DNA from: Flavobacteriales bacterium
GTDB taxonomy: Bacteria > Bacteroidota > Bacteroidia > Flavobacteriales > Flavobacteriaceae
Length of the DNA stretch: 43,632 bases
Direction of reading: 5' to 3'
NCBI GenBank assembly: GCA_026996605.1
Contig: JALWLE010000084.1
Span: forward strand, 1-43,632
The notes below the pieces were generated by a model that saw only the letters and a program-made list of their open reading frames with translations, was not told the origin of the DNA and searched no databases. Made by a program: the position numbers and the translations under genes. Positions 24,396 through 32,132 of this stretch are shown here, in pieces. Within the stretch, counting starts at the first letter, position 1. Each line of letters starts with the position of its first letter.

Positions 24396-25526
24396 ATGAA
24401 ATTTGATTTAGTCAAACAAGACAAGGATACTAAAGCCAGAGCCGGTACCATAACATTGTCGCATGGTAAAATAGAGACACCTATTTTTATGCCGGTTGGA
24501 ACGGTTGGCACTGTCAAGGCAGTACATCAGCGTGAGTTAAAACAAGATATCAATCCGGATATCATTTTAGGCAATACGTATCATTTATATTTACGTCCCG
24601 GAACTGACATATTGGAACAAGCCGGCGGTTTACATAAATTTATGGGATGGGACCGTAATATTTTGACCGATAGCGGTGGTTTTCAAGTCTATTCATTATC
24701 AGACAGACGAAAAATTACTGAAGAAGGCGTCAAATTCAAATCACATATAGACGGGTCTTATCACTTTTTTTCGCCCGAACGGGTCATGGAAATTCAACGT
24801 AGTATCGGCGCCGATATTATTATGGCTTTTGATGAATGTACCGATTATCCGGTAGCGTATAAATATGCCAAATCATCTATGGAAATGACACATCGTTGGC
24901 TAGACCGCTGTATAGATCATTTGGAGAAAGTACCTCCCAAATATGAATATGAACAGAGTTTGTTTCCCATAGTACAAGGTAGTACTTTTAAAGATTTGCG
25001 TATCCAATCCGCCGAATACATCGCATCCAAAGGTGCAGACGGTAATGCAATCGGGGGCTTGTCTGTAGGCGAACCGGCAGAGAAAATGTATGAAATGACC
25101 GAATTGGTCTGTGATATTTTACCCAAAGACAAACCACGCTATTTGATGGGAGTCGGTACACCGGTCAATATTTTGGAAAATATTGCTCTGGGTGTAGATA
25201 TGTTTGATTGTGTCATGCCGACACGTAATGCCAGAAACGGTATGTTGTTTACATCCGAAGGAACTATTAATATAAAAAACGCCAAATGGAAAAAAGATTT
25301 TAGTCCAATAGATCCGATGGGCATAACTTTTGTAGATACGGATTACAGCAAAGCTTATTTGCGACATTTATTTGCAGCCAACGAATTTTTAGGCAAGCAA
25401 ATTGCTTCTATTCATAATCTCGGATTTTATCTGTGGTTGGTTCGAGAAGCCCGTCGGCATATAATTGAAGGGGATTTTAAACCCTGGAAATCGCAAATGG
25501 TTAAGAAAATGAGTCAAAGGTTGTAG
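24396..25526 (+). CDS. tgt: tRNA-guanine transglycosylase, lacking the zinc cysteines
   Basis: A 376-residue enzyme that exchanges guanine 34 for preQ1 in tRNAs with GUN anticodons (queuosine pathway). Catalytic residues are present: Asp92 in 'TDSGGFQVYSL' and the nucleophile Asp271 in 'VDMFDCVMPTRNARNG'. Substrate-binding segments 'GGLSVGEP' and 'RYLMGVGTP' are also intact. The C-terminal zinc site is not: where E. coli-type enzymes have CxCxxC, this protein reads 'SPIDPMGITFVDTDYSKAYL' with no cysteine, although the histidine at 340 remains. From memory this is usual in Flavobacteria. The LptF/G-type gene follows after 298 bp of repeat-rich DNA. Confidence 0.95.
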   Translation: MKFDLVKQDKDTKARAGTITLSHGKIETPIFMPVGTVGTVKAVHQRELKQDINPDIILGNTYHLYLRPGTDILEQAGGLHKFMGWDRNILTDSGGFQVYSLSDRRKITEEGVKFKSHIDGSYHFFSPERVMEIQRSIGADIIMAFDECTDYPVAYKYAKSSMEMTHRWLDRCIDHLEKVPPKYEYEQSLFPIVQGSTFKDLRIQSAEYIASKGADGNAIGGLSVGEPAEKMYEMTELVCDILPKDKPRYLMGVGTPVNILENIALGVDMFDCVMPTRNARNGMLFTSEGTINIKNAKWKKDFSPIDPMGITFVDTDYSKAYLRHLFAANEFLGKQIASIHNLGFYLWLVREARRHIIEGDFKPWKSQMVKKMSQRL

Positions 25527-25687
25527 ATGTTAGTTGAAAGCTGAAAGCACCTAGTGAAAAGTGTAAGTGTAGTGAAACACGGTCGTGCGTCTTTAGTGGA
25601 AAGAGATAAAGCGATTAGTGTCTAGTAAGCCAAACTGGACGTCTTAAACAGAAAGTTGCGAATTAGATAAAAGATAATAAAAACAAA

Positions 25688-25753
25688 AACCACATAAGAC
25701 ACATAAGGACACAAAAGAAAAAACTTATATGAACTTATGTGCCTTATATGGTT
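25688..25753. repeat. Large imperfect inverted repeat in the tgt-lptF/G gap
   Basis: AACCACATAAGACACATAAG (from 25688) is mirrored by a right arm at 25724-25753 that ends CTTATGTGCCTTATATGGTT. Arms of about 20-30 bases surround an A-rich loop. No T-run follows, so it is probably a dispersed structured repeat and not a terminator. Confidence 0.55.
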
Positions 25754-25782
25754 CAAAAAAATCATCATTTCATCAACTCATC

Positions 25783-25814
25783 AAATAACCAGATAACCAA
25801 ATAACCATATCATC
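25783..25814 (+). repeat. Tandem AAATAACC/AGATAACC repeat before the LptF/G-type start
   Basis: A 32-bp block of 8-mers ending CATATCATC, 10 bases before the ATG at 25825. The same 32 bases occur exactly at 29033-29064, before the DUF5606 gene. Confidence 0.8.
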
Positions 25815-25824
25815 ATTAAATAAA

Positions 25825-26904
25825 ATGAAAGTCATAGATAAATACATCTTAAAACGTTATTTCGGCTCATTTTTGGGCTTGATGTTGTTGTTTGTGCCTA
25901 TTTCCATTATTTTAGATTTGTCGGAACGGATGGACAAATTTTTGGAACACAAAGTGCCTTTTATGGAGATAGTCGGGTATTACGGTGATTTTCTTTTGTA
26001 TTTTTTCAATATTTTATTTCCAATATTTTTGTTTTTGTCGGTGATTTGGTTTACTTCCCGTTTGGCTCAAAATACTGAGATTGTAGCAATGCTCAATACC
26101 GGTATGCCGTTTATCCGTTTGTTGCGCCCGTATCTGATTGGGGCGACAATTATTGCCACAACGGTTTTATTGCTAAATTTGTCAATCATTCCTAAAGCCC
26201 GCATCGGTTATAATGAATTTTGGGTTAAATATGTTCATACCAAGTACTATAAAACCCGCGAAACCAATGATGTTTACCGACAAATTGACTCGACACATTA
26301 TATATATGCCTCTAATTTGAATCATAAGTCTAAAACGGCTTATAATTTTGTGATGGAAGAAGTGGTTGGTGATAGTCTAAAGTCTAAGCTTTTTGCTGAT
26401 CGTATAGTTTATAATCCTAAAAAGAAAAATTATACTTTACATAATTTACGTGAGCGACATTATAACAAATACCGCGAAAATATCATTCAAAAAACCCGGA
26501 AAGACACTATTTTTAATTTTACTTTGGACGATTTAACTCCGGTGAATTACATAGCAGAAGGGCTTAATTATTCAGAATTAAATAAATTTATTAAAAAGGA
26601 AAAACTTCGCGGATCAAAAAATATCAAGAAGTTTGAACTTGAGAAATACAAGCGAATGAGTTTACCTATTTCCGCCTTTATTCTGACTTTTATTGCCGTT
26701 GCCATGGCATCACAAAAACGCCGCAGTGGTATGGGAGGTAATTTAGCTTTTGGTATTTCGGTATCTATGTTATATATACTTTTTGATAAAATTTTTGGTG
26801 TTATGGTTATAAAAACCGGATTTAATCCTTTTTTAGCTGCTTGGATTCCCAATGTTCTTTTTGGTATTTTAGCCATATATTTAGTTATAAGAGCTAAAAA
26901 GTAA
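25825..26904 (+). CDS. LptF/LptG-family lipopolysaccharide export permease
   Basis: A 359-residue YjgP/YjgQ-family permease. It starts 'MKVIDKYILKRYFGSFLGLML', has three N-terminal membrane segments to about residue 120, a periplasmic beta-jellyroll domain (about 125-270) and three C-terminal segments ending 'LVIRAKK'. The conserved 'MSLPISAFILTFIAVAMAS' is present. In the family, LptF and LptG with the ATPase LptB extract LPS from the inner membrane and pass it to LptC/A. A tgt-lptG order is common in Flavobacteria, as I recall, so LptG is the more likely of the two. The partner permease is not in the window. Confidence 0.9.
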   Translation: MKVIDKYILKRYFGSFLGLMLLFVPISIILDLSERMDKFLEHKVPFMEIVGYYGDFLLYFFNILFPIFLFLSVIWFTSRLAQNTEIVAMLNTGMPFIRLLRPYLIGATIIATTVLLLNLSIIPKARIGYNEFWVKYVHTKYYKTRETNDVYRQIDSTHYIYASNLNHKSKTAYNFVMEEVVGDSLKSKLFADRIVYNPKKKNYTLHNLRERHYNKYRENIIQKTRKDTIFNFTLDDLTPVNYIAEGLNYSELNKFIKKEKLRGSKNIKKFELEKYKRMSLPISAFILTFIAVAMASQKRRSGMGGNLAFGISVSMLYILFDKIFGVMVIKTGFNPFLAAWIPNVLFGILAIYLVIRAKK

Positions 26905-26937
26905 GATTTAATAAATTTTTCGTATATTTAATTAATT

Positions 26938-27246
26938 ATGTTCAGTTTCATTATATTTATAGGAATTACAATAATATTATTTAAGCCTCTTTTACGTTTA
27001 ATAGAATTTCTATTGCTAGTTTTAGCAATACCATTTTTAATGATTTATTTTCTTTTTATTCCTGATAAAAGAATGGAAGTTTTAATGTTTTTTAAAGTCT
27101 TATCACTACCCGTTCTAATTCTGTTTCTACCTTTTATCATGAGCTATAAAAAATATTCAACACAACCAACAACCGCTTTATCTTTAATGATTCTTTGGTC
27201 ATTAGTATATCTGATTTTTGCAATTGATATTATTTTATCATTTTGA
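26938..27246 (+). CDS. Small hydrophobic membrane protein, unknown
   Basis: A 102-residue protein not recognised as any named family. It is almost entirely hydrophobic, with about four predicted membrane segments (residues 2-16, 20-40, 52-68 and 80-101) and a short basic loop (PDKRMEVLMFFKVL). It starts 33 bp after the LptF/G-type gene on the same strand, so it is probably co-transcribed. The frame has good codon use for the region and an ATG preceded by AATT. It could be a lineage-specific accessory of the permease; this is only positional inference. Confidence 0.55.
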   Translation: MFSFIIFIGITIILFKPLLRLIEFLLLVLAIPFLMIYFLFIPDKRMEVLMFFKVLSLPVLILFLPFIMSYKKYSTQPTTALSLMILWSLVYLIFAIDIILSF

Positions 27247-27338
27247 AAAAAAATATTTTTCAAGATACGACAAATCAAATAATTCAAATTTTTAATTTTG
27301 CAAAGCTCTATTGTACTTTCAGTTGATTAATAAAAGGA

Positions 27339-28112
27339 CTAAAGCAAATCATACTTGATTATCTGTGCTAAATCATCATAGTTTTTAAAAGGTATAAATT
27401 TACCATCTTTTACATAAGAAATCTTTCCGGTTTCCTCCGATACAATTAAAGCTACCGCATCCGTATTTTGAGTAATACTGATAGCAGCACGATGACGCAA
27501 ACCGTATGTTTGTGGCAGCTTAATATATCCCGAGATAGGTAAAACCGTTCGTGTAGCTGTGATTCTATTCCCTTCTATAATGACTGCGCCATCATGTAAA
27601 GGTGAATTTTTAAAGAAAATACTTTCGAGAATCGGAGCATTGAGTTCTATATCCATCTGATCTCCCGTTTGTTTTAAAAAATCAAGTCCCGAGTTTCGTT
27701 TAATGATAATTAAAGCACCGGTTTTGGTTTTACTGAGGTTTTTTACGGCTTTCAAGATGGCATCAACATCTGTTGAAGTACTTTCGTTTTGTTTAAAACC
27801 CAACTTATCCATTATTTTTCCGGATGGATTAAATTTAGTTGAACCAATCATCAATAAAAAACGCCTGATTTCTTGTTGAAATACAATGATTAAAGCCAAT
27901 ACACCCAAGCCGAGAAATTTACCGAGTAGTTCTGATAACAAATTCATTTGCAAATATTTGGTCAATAACCAAATCAAATACAAAATGGCAATTCCCAAAA
28001 AAATATTAATGGCAACCGTCCCTTTTATCAATTTATAAAAATAATAAAGCAATAATGCCACTAAAAATATATCGATAAAATCTAATAATCTAAAATGTAC
28101 AAAATCAAACAT
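27339..28112 (-). CDS. cdaA: Diadenylate cyclase CdaA (c-di-AMP synthase)
   Basis: A 257-residue membrane enzyme that makes cyclic di-AMP from two ATP. Three N-terminal membrane segments (about 13-90) precede the DisA_N/DAC domain with its signatures Asp174-Gly-Ala176 ('PLHDGAVIIEGNRI') and Arg206-His-Arg208 ('YGLRHRAAISIT'). The C-terminus is 'VKDGKFIPFKNYDDLAQII'. c-di-AMP controls potassium and osmolyte balance and cell-wall homeostasis. It begins 9 bp after a lipoprotein gene on the same strand. No CdaR or GlmM gene, frequent partners in Firmicutes, is adjacent. Confidence 0.95.
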   Translation of the reverse strand: MFDFVHFRLLDFIDIFLVALLLYYFYKLIKGTVAINIFLGIAILYLIWLLTKYLQMNLLSELLGKFLGLGVLALIIVFQQEIRRFLLMIGSTKFNPSGKIMDKLGFKQNESTSTDVDAILKAVKNLSKTKTGALIIIKRNSGLDFLKQTGDQMDIELNAPILESIFFKNSPLHDGAVIIEGNRITATRTVLPISGYIKLPQTYGLRHRAAISITQNTDAVALIVSEETGKISYVKDGKFIPFKNYDDLAQIIKYDLL

Positions 28113-28121
28113 CGGTTAAAC

Positions 28122-28820
28122 TTATGGTGTAAAGATAAAAATTTTAGAGCTAAGTTTTGTCTTTGACAGTGTGTTATTATTTAAAAAAGTGTAATAATTC
28201 AAAAAACGATCAAAATCCGTATGTTTATCAAAATTCAAATAAATTTTATTCAACACACTATCCTTTTGACTTACAAGCTCTTTAATACGTGTTAACAGCT
28301 TTTGTTTAGCGTCATTCGAGCCCAACTTAATACTATCATTTAGAACAATTTTATCAGGATATATATACAAATGTAACTTCTTAAATTCCGAGTCAGCAAG
28401 CGGATATTGTTCAAAATATTCTTTAGATGTATAAATTTCAGGTACAAAATCCAAGTCTGTAGCTTCTATAAACGATACTTTTTGCTGCACGCTGTCCATA
28501 TAGGTAAAATAAAGTTTTCCTTTGCCATCAGAATGTATGGAAACTTTACGCCGTTTATGATACAATTTTTGCAAAGCAGGTAATAATTGATTTAATGTCA
28601 ACCGTTTATCTGCCGCTACCAACCATTTGGTAGAAGAAATGGTTTGACCAAGCTTTATATCGGCTACCGTGTCTTGTCCTTCGATTTTTCTTAAAATATA
28701 AACCGGAGAATTGTCCCAAACTTCATGTAATCCGGGATTATCATTAACCGGGATTTTGATATTTTTGGGTTTACAAGACATAAAAAATGCCATTATAATG
28801 ATGATGTATAAAAATTTCAT
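28122..28820 (-). CDS. Lipoprotein of unknown function upstream of cdaA
   Basis: A 232-residue lipoprotein with signal peptide MKFLYIIIIMAFFMSC and the modified Cys at residue 16. The mature part has a 'VYILRKIEGQD...IKLGQTISSTKWLVAADKRLTLNQLLP' segment and several lysine-rich helices; I cannot assign a family. It has its own TACCTTTG promoter box 23 bases upstream and ends 9 bp before cdaA, so both are probably translated from one mRNA. It might sense envelope state for the cyclase, but that is speculation based only on position. Confidence 0.7.
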   Translation of the reverse strand: MKFLYIIIIMAFFMSCKPKNIKIPVNDNPGLHEVWDNSPVYILRKIEGQDTVADIKLGQTISSTKWLVAADKRLTLNQLLPALQKLYHKRRKVSIHSDGKGKLYFTYMDSVQQKVSFIEATDLDFVPEIYTSKEYFEQYPLADSEFKKLHLYIYPDKIVLNDSIKLGSNDAKQKLLTRIKELVSQKDSVLNKIYLNFDKHTDFDRFLNYYTFLNNNTLSKTKLSSKIFIFTP

Positions 28821-28843
28821 TTTATCTTTGTGCTAATTTTTGT

Positions 28844-28851
28844 CAAAGGTA
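28844..28851 (-). promoter_or_regulatory. Candidate -7 promoter box of the lipoprotein-cdaA operon
   Basis: The reverse strand reads TACCTTTG, matching TAnnTTTG, 23 bases before the ATG at 28820. Confidence 0.5.
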
Positions 28852-28877
28852 TTAAAACGAGTTGAAAATTGAAAGAA

Positions 28878-28893
28878 ACGAATTGCAATTCGT
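28878..28893. repeat. Perfect 16-bp palindrome
   Basis: ACGAATTGCAATTCGT is its own reverse complement. It lies between the lipoprotein-cdaA promoter and a hairpin repeat; it could be a regulator site or part of the dispersed repeat. Confidence 0.5.
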
Positions 28894-28906
28894 CTCAAAG
28901 TGGAAA

Positions 28907-28953
28907 GTGCGCCTCGGTACAATCCCGATTATCATCGGGATCACTCGGCGACC
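28907..28953. repeat. Hairpin repeat, copy 1 (GTGCGCCTCGGTACAAT...GCGACC)
   Basis: The ends match the copy at 33975-34027 (CGC-TCG-TACAAT on the left, ATCACTC-GCGACC on the right). The inner stem here is ATCCCGAT (28922-28929) with ATCGGGAT (28934-28941), loop TATC. Confidence 0.65.
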
Positions 28954-29000
28954 TTTGTTTCGAAAAATCATAAAGCCCTGACTTCGGACATCCGACAACC

Positions 29001-29096
29001 AAATAACCGATTAACCAAATAACCAGATAACCAAATAACCAGATAACCAAATAACCATATCATCTAATAACCATATCATCTAATAACCATATCATC
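29001..29096 (+). repeat. Tandem 8-bp and 16-bp repeats before the DUF5606 gene
   Basis: Several AAATAACC/AGATAACC 8-mers are followed by three 16-bp units: AAATAACCATATCATC (29049-29064) and TAATAACCATATCATC twice (29065-29080, 29081-29096). The last unit ends 8 bases before the ATG at 29105. The region 28821-29104 holds no gene. Confidence 0.85.
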
Positions 29097-29104
29097 TAAA
29101 ATAT

Positions 29105-29533
29105 ATGAAAGACTTAAAAATTATTAGCATAGCAGGAAAAAGCGGTTTATTTAAACTGCTCACGACGACCAAATCAGGTATTATTGCCGAATCATTAAAG
29201 GATAAAAAACGAGTTATGACGCCCTTTACCAATGTTTCGGCATTGGACGAAATAGCCATTTATACCGTTGATGAAGAAATACCTCTATGGCAAGTGTTTA
29301 AAAAAATTGCAGAAAAGGAAGAATATAAACCGGCTATTGATCACAAATCCGATAAAACTACTTTAACAGCTTATTTTAAAGAAGTTTTGCCCGACTATGA
29401 TGAAGAACGCGTGTATCCATCGCATATTAAAAAAATAGTTCAATGGTATAATATTCTACAAGATACCGGTATTTTAAAAGCATTTTTAGAACAAAAAGAA
29501 GCTGAAAATCAAGAAGAAAAACAAGATGATTAA
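29105..29533 (+). CDS. DUF5606 domain protein
   Basis: A 142-residue cytoplasmic protein starting 'MKDLKIISIAGKSGLFKLL', recognised as the flavobacterial DUF5606 family, with the usual second half ('LTAYFKEVLPDYDEERVYPSHIKKIVQWYNIL') and an acidic tail. The N-terminal 60 residues form a small barrel-like domain ('VMTPFTNVSALDEIAIYT'). Function is unknown. It has its own terminator, and its upstream region consists of tandem repeats running almost up to the start codon, so its translation start region is unusual. It is intact and of normal length as far as I recall. Confidence 0.85.
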   Translation: MKDLKIISIAGKSGLFKLLTTTKSGIIAESLKDKKRVMTPFTNVSALDEIAIYTVDEEIPLWQVFKKIAEKEEYKPAIDHKSDKTTLTAYFKEVLPDYDEERVYPSHIKKIVQWYNILQDTGILKAFLEQKEAENQEEKQDD

Positions 29534-29562
29534 CAATTTGTTACATAGCTTTCCAAGATTTT

Positions 29563-29591
29563 GCCCGTACTGAAATATACGGGCTTTTTTT
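29563..29591 (+). terminator. Rho-independent terminator of the DUF5606 gene
   Basis: GCCCGTA (29563-29569) pairs with TACGGGC (29578-29584), followed by seven T. Confidence 0.9.
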
Positions 29592-29755
29592 GTATTATCT
29601 CAAAAAAAAGAAAATAAGTTTATCACTAATCTAAAAAAAAATCAATACGTTTTTTCTACATTAAAAATTGTTTTTATATCCAAAAAACCTGTTAAACTAG
29701 CCCGGAATCTCAAAAAAAATGCTTACTTTGGCAACTTGAAAATTAGCAGGTTCTT

Positions 29756-31915
29756 ATGAAAAGATTGATTTTTCTATTCCTATTAACACATTTGACACTT
29801 TGGTCTCAAACCAAAAACATCACAGTTGATGATATCTGGAACGGCACGTTTCGCCCCGATTATTTGTACGGTTTAAAAGCTATGCCCCAATCGGATAAAT
29901 ATTCAAAAATAGACATCACTCGGCAAAAAAGAGCTTACGAAATCGGTATTTATAATTATGCTACATTACAACGCGAAGCTACCGCTTTTTCTACTGAAAA
30001 ATTTCCTTTTGTAGGCTATTTTGAATACGAATTTTCACCGGACGAACAACAAATTATCATCGGCTCAAAAATAAAACCTATTTACCGGCATTCTCGCAAA
30101 GGCACCTATTATGTTTATAATCGTGATACAAAAAAACTGGAGTTGATTGCCCAAGGCGATATTCAAGAACCGAGTTTTAGTCCCGCCGGTGACAAAGTTG
30201 CCTATATAAAAGACAACAATTTGTTTATCAAAGATTTAATATCAAAAAAAACGATACAAATTACTTCCGACGGCTTAAAAAATCATATCATCAACGGTAT
30301 TCCCGACTGGGTTTACGAAGAAGAGTTTAGCTACAGTAAAGCTTACGAATGGAGCAAAGACGGACAAAAACTGGCTTATGTCAAATTTGACGAAACCGAT
30401 GTGCCGGAATTTTCTATGATACGCTATGACGATGAACTCTATCCGAAAGTTGAAACTTTTAAATATCCAAAAGCCGGCGATAAAAATTCCAAAGTCAGTT
30501 TACATTATTATGATTTAAACACCGGTAAAACCAAAAAATTAAATTTAGGAGATTACGAATATATTCCCCGCATACAATGGGCAAATGCCGATTGTTTAAC
30601 AGCCATTACGTTAAACCGTTTGCAAAATCATATCAAACTATACAAATACAATACCCGCTACAATAAAGGCGGTTTTGTCATTGACCATACGACTGATAAA
30701 TATATCGATTTGGAAGCCACAGACAATTTGACATTCCTACCCGATGGCAAATTTATCTGGTCTAATGAAACAAGCGGTTTTAACCATTTTTATTTGTATG
30801 ACCGCAAAGGCAAAATGCTACGACAAATTACCAAAGGCAATTGGGAAGTCACGGATTTTTACGGGTACGATCCGTTGTTGAATCGTATTTTTTACCAATC
30901 GACCGAAACCGGTAGTAAAAACCGTGCAGTTTACAGCATTGATTTGAACGGCAAACATAAAAAATTGTTAAGTCCGGCTAACGGTACTTCCGATACCGAA
31001 TTTAGTGCCAATCACAAATATTTTATCAATACGTTTTCCAATATTGAAACGCCCTACACTTTCACGGTTAATCTCGGTGAAAACGGCAAAATTGTTAAAA
31101 CAATCATCGATAACAAAGCGCTGTTAAACAAGCTTAAAGACTACGATTTACCGAAAAAAGAATTTACGACTTTCAAATCAGCTAACGGTATGGATTTAAA
31201 CGGCTATATCATCAAACCCAAAAATTTTGACCCACACCAAAAATATCCTGTTCTAATTTATCAATACAGCGGACCCAACGTGCAAACCGTTCGCAATGCT
31301 TGGAACAGTAGTAACGATTATTATCATTATTTACTGGCGCAGCAAGGTTACATAGTTGTATCAGCTGACCCACGTGGTACCGGAGGTCGCGGAGCAGCTT
31401 TTAAAAAACTGACCTATAAACAGCTCGGTAAATTGGAGTTGGAAGATATTTCAGCAGTCGCTAAACAATTAGGTGATTTACCATATGTCGATGCCAAGCG
31501 TATCGGGATTTGGGGTTGGTCGTTCGGAGGCTTTATGTCGAGTAATGCTATTTTGAAAAAACCGGATTTGTTCCGTATGGCTATAGCCGTTGCACCGGTT
31601 ACCAATTGGCGTTTTTACGACACGGTATATACCGAACGTTACAATGGACTGCCCGATGATAATCCCGACGGTTATGACGACAATTCGCCTTTGTTTTTTA
31701 CCACCGGTCTAAAAGGAAAGTTTTTATTAGTTCACGGTAGTGCCGATGATAATGTTCACGTACAAAACAGCATGCGACTGGCAAGAAAATTACAAGAAAA
31801 CGATCAGCCCTTCGATGAGATGATCTATACCGATAAAAATCACAGTATTTATGGTGGAAAAACCCGTAATCATTTGTTTAAGAAGATGTTGCGATATGTA
31901 AAAAATAATTTATAA
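29756..31915 (+). CDS. Dipeptidyl peptidase IV (S9 family)
   Basis: A 719-residue exported serine peptidase. The signal peptide is MKRLIFLFLLTHLTLWSQ. The N-terminal eight-bladed propeller carries the double-Glu motif 'DWVYEEEF' (184-191) that binds the free N-terminus of substrates in DPP4. The C-terminal alpha/beta-hydrolase domain has Ser589 in GWSFGG, Asp664/665 in 'HGSADDNVH' and His696 in 'KNHSIYGG'. It releases X-Pro or X-Ala dipeptides from peptides, probably in the periplasm. The two POT dipeptide transporter genes directly downstream would import its products. No T9SS domain is present. Confidence 0.93.
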   Translation: MKRLIFLFLLTHLTLWSQTKNITVDDIWNGTFRPDYLYGLKAMPQSDKYSKIDITRQKRAYEIGIYNYATLQREATAFSTEKFPFVGYFEYEFSPDEQQIIIGSKIKPIYRHSRKGTYYVYNRDTKKLELIAQGDIQEPSFSPAGDKVAYIKDNNLFIKDLISKKTIQITSDGLKNHIINGIPDWVYEEEFSYSKAYEWSKDGQKLAYVKFDETDVPEFSMIRYDDELYPKVETFKYPKAGDKNSKVSLHYYDLNTGKTKKLNLGDYEYIPRIQWANADCLTAITLNRLQNHIKLYKYNTRYNKGGFVIDHTTDKYIDLEATDNLTFLPDGKFIWSNETSGFNHFYLYDRKGKMLRQITKGNWEVTDFYGYDPLLNRIFYQSTETGSKNRAVYSIDLNGKHKKLLSPANGTSDTEFSANHKYFINTFSNIETPYTFTVNLGENGKIVKTIIDNKALLNKLKDYDLPKKEFTTFKSANGMDLNGYIIKPKNFDPHQKYPVLIYQYSGPNVQTVRNAWNSSNDYYHYLLAQQGYIVVSADPRGTGGRGAAFKKLTYKQLGKLELEDISAVAKQLGDLPYVDAKRIGIWGWSFGGFMSSNAILKKPDLFRMAIAVAPVTNWRFYDTVYTERYNGLPDDNPDGYDDNSPLFFTTGLKGKFLLVHGSADDNVHVQNSMRLARKLQENDQPFDEMIYTDKNHSIYGGKTRNHLFKKMLRYVKNNL

Positions 31916-31964
31916 TTGGATATGGGAGGAATGAGGAATGATGAGTGAGGAGTTAATGAGATTT

Positions 31965-32053
31965 TCCTCATTTCCTCAATTTGAGAGCAGAAATATGGTT
32001 TGAAGCAAAAAACAATCATAAAAGCACAAAATATTCTATGAATCAGAAATAAA
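31965..32053. repeat. Solo copy of the 88-bp-period dispersed repeat
   Basis: An 89-bp unit starting TCCTCATTTCCTCAA, with 'GAGCAGAAATA', 'GTTTGAAGCA', 'CATAAAAG' and 'ATGAATCAG' at the same offsets as the copies at 36486-36748. A new unit start, TCCTCCTTTCCTCAAA, follows at once at 32054. Confidence 0.65.
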
Positions 32054-32078
32054 TCCTCCTTTCCTCAAAAAAAACACA

Positions 32079-32110
32079 TTTGTAAAACCCAAAGAATTAA
32101 AATAAATTTG
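32079..32110 (+). promoter_or_regulatory. Promoter of the first POT transporter
   Basis: TTTG (32079-32082), a 20-base spacer, TAAATTTG (32103-32110) is a good match to the Bacteroidetes -33/-7 promoter, 22 bases before the ATG at 32133. Confidence 0.7.
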
Positions 32111-32132
32111 TAACCAAATAAAAAACAAGACT

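Noticed and set aside
28922-28941. Terminator for the lipoprotein-cdaA operon or an upstream gene
   Set aside because: No gene ends toward it: it sits between divergent genes and lacks a T-run. Its shared flanks with 33975-34027 mark it as a repeat.
29001-29096. Regular short repeats that could suggest a CRISPR array
   Set aside because: The units are directly tandem with no unique spacers, far too short for CRISPR repeats, and no cas genes are nearby.
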